From the NCBI GenBank assembly GCA_030077755.1, contig JAQJZZ010000008.1, positions 3,658,001 to 3,722,000 of the forward strand: a stretch of 64,000 nucleotides of DNA, in the 5' to 3' direction. Within the stretch, counting starts at the first letter, position 1. Every line of letters begins with the position of its first letter. The notes below the pieces were generated by a model that was not told where the DNA came from, made no database searches, and saw only the letters and a program-made list of their open reading frames with translations. This DNA is from Filosporella fistucella (lineage: Eukaryota > Ascomycota > Leotiomycetes > Helotiales). The translations under genes and the position numbers were made by a program. Below, piece by piece: positions 56,184-64,000 of the stretch.

Positions 56184-57485
56184 GAGAGTAGCCCATATGA
56201 AGAATCTTAGCCGAAAATTAAAGGGGGGTTATTCATGTCACGTGTATTACAACTCATACACGTCTATCTCTTAGATTTTCTCTATAATTCTACGTCAGCT
56301 ACTGAGGTAGTGACTGCTGAATTGGCTTTAAATAATCGAAGCGGTGAACCCAATTAATTATTATGTACTTTGCCCAAGATGTAGCCATGCTTCTATCGAT
56401 GCGGATTTGAGTAAGAAATTGGAAACTAGAAACTGTGTTAAAACGGATTGATGAGCTTGAACATTGATGGAGTGGTAAAGGACGACTTGGACTTGCCTGG
56501 CCTTTCTATACACTTCAATATGTATATCTGTTATTCTTTTTGATTCTAAGAATGGTTATTTCTCGCTTTCCAAGTTATCTCGTTCATTAGCTAACCTTGA
56601 CAACTATATACTTAGCAAGCCGTTGGCCTACCTCCTTGAAAGAGAACAGTCGCAGTTGCCTAAAGACCTCTTCAGATATTTCGAGTGGCTCGCAATCAGT
56701 AAGAAACTTCACAAGGGCTCCTCCAAGTGCATCTAGTCGGAGATTGCGCCTTGAACTCTTGATAGTTTGCACGTTTTCGTATTTTGTGGTTGTTCAATTT
56801 GAAAAGATGGCTTGACGATGTATCTTGGTATGAGATATTTATTGTTGGTGACGGGACGTGACAACTCATTACCAAATGAGAAGAAGATATGGAAAACTAT
56901 AATTCGGTAAACACTTGCGAGTGTTGAAATGCAGACTGATTCTATAAACATGAATTCATGTACTCAAAACTTCAACAAAGAAGTGAAGTGTACCTAGCCA
57001 GACAACAGCGGTGCCACCCTGATGTTGCCTTGCCGCACCAAAGTTTAGGCGATAGAGCCTGGAACAAAGTTATGAAAGCACTGCCGATCGGGAGACACTT
57101 TCAGGGAGCTAACCCTGTAACCCCCAAATCTCACAGGAAGTCACATGACTTCATGGCTGTATTCCAATAGCTTTTATGAGAGTATCTGAAGCACTCGCAA
57201 AGTAGGACAGTCAAATTATAGAGCACTTTAAATCTCTCTGAAAATGATAGTCCGACGATATAATATTAGTGATTTGTGGGCACGAAGTATAGGTATCGTG
57301 GTGGGGATACAGTAAGCCAACGCCAACACCTGAAGCGAACCGGACAATTTTCCGTCCGTACCGCTGACAATTGACATTGACTTCAATTTTTGTCTTACTC
57401 TCCCCACTCAACGACACGAGCAATGGCTAAAGACTGCTTGGCATGTCGTCTACTGTGTTAAACTCTCCTTTGAAAGTGCCATGAT
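56184..57485. other. Intergenic
   Basis: 3' region of the RGS-LOV gene and upstream sequence of the Zn2Cys6 gene. No supported coding exon or repeat. Confidence 0.4.
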
Positions 57486-59147
57486 ATGATGCGGCGAACA
57501 CTTCGAAGATCATGTACCGCCTGCGCGAAATCAAAGCTCAGATGCGACCTTCAAACTCCCAAGTGCTCACGATGCAGCTCTAAGAATTTGAGTTGTAGCT
57601 ACGCAAACCAACCAGCATCCTCCATCCCCATCAATCGAAGTGCGAGCTCATCTGCATCGCCAGAGAGGACCCAGGAACTGAGCGTTATCCATACGAATCC
57701 TTTGAAAAACGAATCAGCAAGACATTCTCTAACTCCGTCGAGATTGTCACCGGCGATAGACTCAGGATCTCTTGATCCTTTCAACTCTTATCCTCAAACG
57801 GGTCTGGCCCGTGATAGTGTGCAGCTGTTGATGCGTCATTGTAAGAGTTCCGATCCGTTCCGGCTGCTATAATTGACATCTGTAGTTCTGTCTAAAATTG
57901 CATTTCAATACTACCCGCTGGACCTAAGTCCGAAATCGAACCCATTTGTTGTATCATGGTGGCCATTGGCGCTCGCCGACCCCGCCTTGTTCCATGTTTC
58001 ACTTCAGACTGCATCTCTTGATTATGAGTTGCTGGCTCAGAAAGGTTTCCCTCTGTCGGAACTGCTTATGCGTGATTCTGTATCCCTACTGCGGATGAAG
58101 GTGCAAGATGAGTCGTTGGCTTGCCAAGATGCCACCATGGACGCAGTAGTAACTCTGGCAGCAATAGAGGTTGGCATTCCTATGTCTTTGACCCATGAAC
58201 CTGCTAACACACGTCGACTCTCAAGCATGGAAAGGGTAATCATCATGTGAGTATAATGCATGTGGAAGCACTCAAACGCATAGTTAAGATCCGTGGTGGG
58301 ATATCGGCTGTCAAAAGTACAAGTCCTCTGACTGCTAGAATGGTGCCTTGGTAATATATCACAATGTTGTATTGAAATCGGGCTTACGTTTACTCCCAGG
58401 GTTGCTTTGCTTGTCATGGGCACTCCACAATTTCAAACCCAGCACGACAAAGGACCTGGAGATGGAATAGCCCCTCCACGTCAGTGGTATCTATCAAAAG
58501 TCGGGAATACTGCCTCGTCTCACCAGCAAGCTTTCGCTGGCATCGAACTCGACCCCGAGGTCGAAGATGTTCTCATTCATCTTCAGAATATTTTCCAGCC
58601 CCTCCAAGAGCCAGATCTTAAGGGATCCTTCACAAGTCTACAGACAACGGACCTCCACGATCTCACGTGTTTTGTATTGCACAAACTACTATTCCCGGAA
58701 TATCCGGACAGATCCCCGACACCAATTTCAGAGTGCTTCCGTTATGGAATGTCGATATACATGTTCATCATCCACGGTCCCACATACTATTCTCACGCCT
58801 TTGTCCTTCGCAACCTGGTTATTCAGCTCCAACGCCACATTAAGTTATTAAATTCTTTGGATCATGTCCATGAAACGGTGAGCATTTGGCTACTCTCGAT
58901 TGGGATGATAGCTTCTCAGGGAACAGAAGAACAGGAGTGGTTCAAGGCTGGCGCTAAACACCTGTCTGTCACATACAATCTTACTACTTGGGGTGAGATA
59001 GAGTGCCGCTTGAAAAATGTGCTATGGCTTGACACTGGCTGCGGCTTATTGTTTCGCGGAGTATGGGAGAGCATATTTGCTGCACGGCAACGTTTGCCGG
59101 TGGAAGAAGTCACAGCAGCAAACACCACGTCAGATCTGATACCATAA
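57486..59147 (+). CDS. Zn2Cys6 transcription factor
   Basis: Four exons (57486-57840, 57886-58169, 58226-58350, 58400-59147) give 503 residues, a typical length. The zinc cluster is CTACAKSKLRCDLQTPKCSRCSSKNLSC near the N-terminus, followed by a Ser-rich linker and a fungal-specific regulatory region (IAFQYYPLDLSPKSNPFVVS, HVEALKRIVKIRGGISAVKS). Intron 2 (58170-58225, CTAAC branch point) replaces an in-frame run by HGKGNHHVSIM and joins AAIE to it, which is the family pattern. Intron 3 restores ARMVPW + VALLVMG. All phases agree. It lies about 450 nt upstream of the P450 gene in the same direction and may regulate it, but that is position only. Confidence 0.85.
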
Positions 59148-59594
59148 TCACGGTCTTCAATTCGGGGACTAGTCCTGTTTCGAAATCATCATCATCTCGT
59201 CTCCACTTGACTTTCCATGCTGCAAATGCTCCACGACAATGAAGGACACTTAAAACAGTGGTGGCACGGGCCACATTACCAGCAATTCGGAGTCTAGTCC
59301 TATTTGGTCTATACCTCGACTCTTGCAGGACACAATTGTCTATGGCGTATGCAAATCAGACGAAATAATGAATGAATTGTGTCAATAAGGAGTCCAGTGC
59401 TGCCAGGTTTGCGGATCGGCTGCTTACGATGCTCAAATTACCAGCGAAATTGCTGCAAAATGGTCCGATGTTGTCAACAGCAAACCCATGTTGATGAGTG
59501 GCTATATGTATCGGCTCACACCTCGAAGCAATCACGAAGTTGATGACAGGAATCTTTTGCGCCTCCCAATTTATGCCGCATTTTTGACGCTATC
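59148..59594. other. Intergenic / P450 promoter
   Basis: Short region between two same-strand genes. No feature was recognised. Confidence 0.4.
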
Positions 59595-61364
59595 ATGAAT
59601 TCGACAAGCGTTGTCGACACAGCGAGATATGGAAGCTCCGGTTCTTCTGGCATATCTTCGTTTCTGGTAACCGCCATAACTCACTTCAGTGCAGAGTACT
59701 TAACATCGCTGCTATGGTGGCAATGGGTGATTACTGTCGTTGCTATGCTCATAGCATACGATCAATGTGTGACATACAACCGTGGCCTTCATCGCAGACA
59801 TACTAATGGACTGCAGTCATGTATCAGAAGCGGAAAGGCTCCATAACCGGTCCCATGTTCAAGATTCCACTCACTGGACCTTTTATACAAGCGTTGTTTC
59901 CTGTATTCTCTGCATACGAAAAGCAGTGGGCGAGCGGCGCATTAAGCTGCGTTTCAGTCTTTCATAAGTATGCTCTTGCTCCGTTGTATCAACTTGGCGG
60001 GCTGACTTTCTTCAAGATTTGTTGTTTTAGTCTCCGAGCGTGACCTGGCCCGGAAAGCTTTCCACTCGCCGACATACATGAAGCCTTGTGTTGTTCCTGT
60101 GGCAGAAACCATTATAGGCTCGGACGCGTGGGTGTTCCTGGATGGGAAGTCGCACGTCGACTTCCGCAAAGGCCTGAATGGGCTTTTCACTCGAAAATCT
60201 CTGGAGTGCTATCTGCCGACCCAAGAAAAGGTATGGTCTACATACTTTGACAACTTCGTTGCTGCCAGCCACAGAAATGGAGGCAGGCCCATGCCATTCA
60301 TGAAACACTTCCGGGAGATCAATTGTGCTCTATCTTGTCGCACTTTCGTCGGGCATTATATCTCGGATGAAGCAGTCGCAAAAATTGCGGAAGATTACTA
60401 TTGCATCACCGCTGCTTTAGAGCTGGTCAATGTTCCTCTCTCGCTATATGTGCCTTACACGAAAGTATGGCTTGGGAAGCGTGCTGCAGATGGGGTGATT
60501 GCAGAATTCGCTAAGTGTGCTGCAATGAGCAGAAAGAATATGGCCTCCGGCAAGGATCCAATATGTATCATCGACAGATGGATCGCAAGCATGATGGAAT
60601 CAAAAGCTTATTACAACAAAATAGCATCTGGAGACCTTGATGCCGAGAGACCTGCCATGCCTATACGAGAGTTCACAGATCACGAAATCGCGCAGACGAT
60701 GTTCACATTCTTGTTCGCTTCTCAAGATGCGTCTAGCAGTGCCACTTCCTGGCTATTCCAGATCATGGCACAGAGACCTGAGATTCTCGACCGCGTTAGG
60801 CAAGAAAATCTTGAGGCGAGAGACATGAATCGACATGGAGCTCTCACTTTGGAAATGCTGGAATCAATGACCTACACTAATGCTGTCGTGAAAGAAGTTC
60901 TTCGTCACCGGCCACCAGTCATTTTCGTGCCGTACGTCGCAAAGAAAGACTTCCCAATTACGCCAACTTATACCGTTCCCAGAGGTGCAATGGTTGTTCC
61001 CTCGTGTTGGCCTGCCTTGCATGATCCTGAAGTCTATCCTCAACCTCAAATATTCGATCCTGAGCGCTGGATCTCTGGCGATGCAGCTGAGAAGACGAAA
61101 AATTGGCTGGTATTTGGTACTGGGCCTCATAACTGTATTGCGCAGCAATATGTGCAGCTGACGATGACCGCGATGATTGGGAAAGCATCCTTGGAGGTAG
61201 ACTGGGTGCATCATGCAACGAGCAGATCTGAGGAGATTAAGGTGTTCGCCACGCTGTTTCCAATGGTGAGTTTGCTGCCTCAAAAGAAAGTGCTGAACAT
61301 GATCCAGCATATACTGAATAGCCCACAGGATAACTGCCCGATGGTGTTCACAAGGCGACCGTGA
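59595..61364 (+). CDS. Cytochrome P450, CYP61 (ERG5, sterol C-22 desaturase)-like
   Basis: Four exons (59595-59766, 59817-59967, 60017-61265, 61329-61364) give 535 residues. One N-terminal membrane anchor (LLWWQWVITVVAMLIAY) places it in the ER. CYP61 marks: KGSITGPMFKIPLTGPF, the I-helix FLFASQDASSSATSW, the K-helix VVKEVLRHRPPVIFVPYV (ExxR), and heme-binding FGTGPHNCIAQQYV with its Cys. ERG5 makes the C-22 double bond of ergosterol. Here the usual CLGQ after the Cys is CIAQ, so this may be a diverged paralogue. The last intron (61266-61328) is 63 nt with no stop; splicing it restores the family C-terminus LFPMDNCPMVFT, while reading through inserts 21 residues. Confidence 0.85.
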
Positions 61365-62623
61365 TGGGCTCAGGAGAGACCTGGCCAAGCTATGATGCAG
61401 GCAACATAATTTTCTCGTACTCGTCTATATAGACCTATAAATAGTCACTAATTACTTTAGCATTTCATTCGAGAACAAAGATCTTTTGTGAAAACGAAAC
61501 TACACTCAGAACTGCACACTACGTTTCGGTCAGGTGATGTCACACGTGCAGTCACTTTTCAAGCACAAGTTCTGAGTGGTCTTGGATTACGATGAGGCTT
61601 TGCAGATAGTTGCAGATATAGAAGTGCTAATATTTGGATGGAGCAATATCGAAATTGATACTGTGTAGAGTTCGGAGACACATTTTGAAGATATTATGGT
61701 ACCTAAGCTGGCTCGTGATACTTAGTAGTGGGGCATATACGATTCATTTAAGGTTTTTGCTGTTGACTTCAGCGTCAATAGGAATCTGGTCGCTAGCAAT
61801 TAAAAAAGACTCGGACAATGACACCTTGAATCATTGCTTTCGCCACAAGCAGTGGGAAAAGTGACGTGCATTCTTTTCGACAAGGCTGAGTTTCGGCAGT
61901 TCGGCGTTCGCGATGAATTCCAAGAATTCAATTGGGAAAGCCTCTTCGTATATCTCTCAGCTTTAAGAATCTCGTGATTTATTATATCCTCAGCAACGGC
62001 TTCCAGTCTCACTATCCCTATTTCAGTAGAAACTGGTGCCATATAAGCCGTATCTTTGGTACCATCCACAGTGATGCATTAAAGGGGTGTTCACAATCGG
62101 CAGCTTCTCTTCTCAGCTTCCTGCCGAGTACAGATAAGACCAAATGCTGAAGCCCCTGATCCATCGCACAACGACCTTGTTTCTCTCAATTCAATTCACG
62201 GAGTCGTCCGATATCCGATTTTATTGGGTTGCAGTAAAGAAGCTTAATTCCCCATCATCGCATATGCTGTCGGCGGCACCTGGCAGAGCGATCATCGACC
62301 TTCCGGAGTGGGCAAGCCTGCCAAGTCAAATTGACCTTCCTGCAGGAACAGTGAGCGCCAAGATGCCATACAATCTCTAAATCGATACGCTCATTTGCCT
62401 CCCTCTACACGTGCAGATGAACGTGGCCGGAGGGAGTTACCTGACTTGGTATTCAAGATAACGAAGACGAGATGGAGTATTATTACCCCTCTCTTGTGCT
62501 TGGCTTCTTGAATGAGAATGCTGATAGCATACATAAAGGTCTTCAGAGCCCTCTGCAAAAGATGCTAGGCAGGAAGCTCATCCACCAAGAGTCCCGTCAT
62601 TCAAGTTGTCCAAGTCTGCAGTC
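61365..62623. other. Intergenic
   Basis: About 1.25 kb between the P450 and the secreted EEP-family gene. Open frames at 61634-61864, 62144-62380 and 62472-62663 have no recognised domain. A decayed gene cannot be excluded. Confidence 0.35.
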
Positions 62624-64000
62624 ATGTGGATCTCTTCAATCGCTTTCGGTGCTTGCGCCTTGACTTTTAATGCCTTCCTCGCCGGTGCGGTAACCATCAG
62701 CGAGATCAACGGCGTCAGGTTCTTGTCCCCATATAAAGGCCAAACGCTCACAGGCATCAAAGGACTGGTGACTGCCAAGGGCCCAAGCGGATTCTTCCTC
62801 CGGTCAACAACTCTCGACCTCGATATCCGCTCTTCAAATTCAATCTACGTTTTCGGAAGCGGTGCACTCAAAAATGTCACCGTGGGAGATATTATCACCC
62901 TAGGTGCAACTGTCACGGAATACCGGTCTGCAGCAACATATCTATACCTCACTGAGTTGACCACGCCCAAAAATATTACTGTGCTTTCCAGCGGTAACAA
63001 AGTCACTCCCATCGTGATCGGCGAGACATTTTTGAAATATCCTCCTACTGAGCAATTCTCATCGTTGGACAATTGGGACGTTTACAGCTTGCCAAACAAC
63101 GCCAGCTTGGTCTCCGTCGCAAACCCAACTTTGAACCCTCTTCTTTACGGTTTGGATTTCTGGGAGAGCTTGAGCGGAGAATTGGTCACAATCAAAAAGC
63201 CAACTGCCATTACGAAACCAAATCGGTATGGAGATACATGGGTTGTCGGCAACTGGAGAGCTTCTGGTCGAAATAAGAGGGGCGGTTTGACGATGGCTGA
63301 CCGTGATTCGAACCCAGAAGCAATTTTCATCATTGATCCTTTGGATGGTACAGATAATCCACAGACAACCAAACTCGGTGATTCGCTCGAAGATATTACT
63401 GGAGTTGTCACTCAGGCCTTTGGATACTATGGTATCTACCCCCAAACAGCACTGAAAGTCACTACTCCGTCAACTCCTGCCACACCCCCGATCCCAGAGT
63501 TCTCTTCGAGCGGTGATTGCAGTGGCATCACATTCGGTGACTACAACGTAGAGAATCTGGCTCCTACCTCGGCTTATCTCCCAGACATCGCATCACACAT
63601 CGTGAACTATTTGAAGACGCCTGATATTATGTTTCTCCAAGAAATCCAGGACAATGATGGTGTTTCAAACACAGCAGTCACTTCCGCTAACCTTACTCTT
63701 ACCACACTCGCAAACGCCATCTTTGGCCTTTCAGGCGTGCAATACGCGTTCACAGAGGTAGCTCCAGTTGATGATCAGGACGGTGGTGTTCCAGGAGGCA
63801 ACATTCGCGTAGCCTACTTCTACAAGCCGACCCTCCTTCGTCTCCGCAAACCAAACGCAGGAAACAGTACGACCGCCAACTCAGTACTCCCAGGTCCAGA
63901 GCTGGCCTTCAATCCCGGCCGAATTGAGCCACTCAACCCAGCTTTCACAGCAAGTCGCAAGCCATTGGTTGCTGCGTGGGAAACGCTCGATGGGAAGAAC
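62624..64000 (+). CDS. Secreted endonuclease/exonuclease/phosphatase-family protein, 3' end cut off
   Basis: Open from ATG 62624 to the window edge (459 codons) without an intron. A signal peptide (SSIAFGACALTFNAFLAGAV) comes first. An N-terminal OB-like beta domain follows (ISEINGVRFLSPYKGQTLTG, GLVTAKGPSGFFLRS), as in bacterial secreted nucleases of the ExeM/NucH type. The EEP catalytic domain starts near FGDYNVENLAP, with the metal-binding Glu in DIMFLQEIQDNDG and then GGNIRVAYFYKP. The distal catalytic His/Asp motifs lie beyond the window. Probable role: extracellular DNA/RNA degradation for nutrition or attack; phosphatase activity is possible. The architecture is unusual for a eukaryote and suggests an old transfer from bacteria. 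Confidence 0.82.
   Translation, partial: MWISSIAFGACALTFNAFLAGAVTISEINGVRFLSPYKGQTLTGIKGLVTAKGPSGFFLRSTTLDLDIRSSNSIYVFGSGALKNVTVGDIITLGATVTEYRSAATYLYLTELTTPKNITVLSSGNKVTPIVIGETFLKYPPTEQFSSLDNWDVYSLPNNASLVSVANPTLNPLLYGLDFWESLSGELVTIKKPTAITKPNRYGDTWVVGNWRASGRNKRGGLTMADRDSNPEAIFIIDPLDGTDNPQTTKLGDSLEDITGVVTQAFGYYGIYPQTALKVTTPSTPATPPIPEFSSSGDCSGITFGDYNVENLAPTSAYLPDIASHIVNYLKTPDIMFLQEIQDNDGVSNTAVTSANLTLTTLANAIFGLSGVQYAFTEVAPVDDQDGGVPGGNIRVAYFYKPTLLRLRKPNAGNSTTANSVLPGPELAFNPGRIEPLNPAFTASRKPLVAAWETLDGKN

Overview
The window is nuclear DNA of a filamentous ascomycete, most likely a Helotiales-type leotiomycete. Genes are carried by many short introns (about 44-130 nt) with GT...AG ends and CTAAC/CTAAT-like branch points. 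The content is fungal: Zn2Cys6 regulators, a CFEM protein, a LaeA-like methyltransferase, a hybrid histidine kinase with a GAF domain, HET-domain remains and an RGS-LOV photoreceptor of the Botrytis BcLOV4 type. No transposon, tRNA, rRNA or CRISPR was recognised. The genus is an inference. All gene models were spliced by hand, using codon phase and family conservation.

Layout. 1-9.3 kb: 3' part of an SDR oxidoreductase, a secreted beta-propeller (SMP-30-like) protein, a large membrane protein, a two-exon Gly-rich microprotein and an O-methyltransferase. 10-18 kb: a decayed F-box-like pseudogene, a cytosolic GH13 protein, a CFEM/GPI protein and a polytopic membrane protein. 18.3-24.3 kb: an intact six-exon gene joining a caspase-like (C14) domain to a DUF2841-like domain, and divergent from it a heavily broken ankyrin/HET-domain pseudogene. 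24.9 kb: a tiny Cys-rich secreted protein. 27.3-31 kb: a LaeA-like methyltransferase and an FAD monooxygenase, transcribed divergently. 31-36 kb: gene-poor, with a small secreted protein and, at its end, an acidic protein with three GRGGYN repeats. 36.6-41.8 kb: mitochondrial tRNA-modification GTPase (MSS1/MnmE), a Zn2Cys6 regulator and an aldo/keto reductase. 43.6-56.2 kb: hybrid histidine kinase, Gyp7-type TBC protein, PrsW-like membrane protein and RGS-LOV protein. 57.5-64 kb: a Zn2Cys6 regulator, a CYP61 (ERG5)-like P450 and the start of a secreted endonuclease/exonuclease/phosphatase-family protein that runs off the end.

How it hangs together. Most genes look like independent housekeeping or signalling genes. 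Three local associations stand out: the caspase-DUF2841 gene facing a dead HET gene (allorecognition or cell-death context); the histidine kinase and RGS-LOV genes, two signalling genes in one 12 kb block; and the Zn2Cys6 gene next to an atypical ERG5-like P450. Several real exons or genes are too short for a simple ORF scan: a 19-nt last exon of MSS1, a 29-nt last exon of the 15.6 kb membrane protein, and three microproteins. Two introns appear to use GC-AG splice sites.
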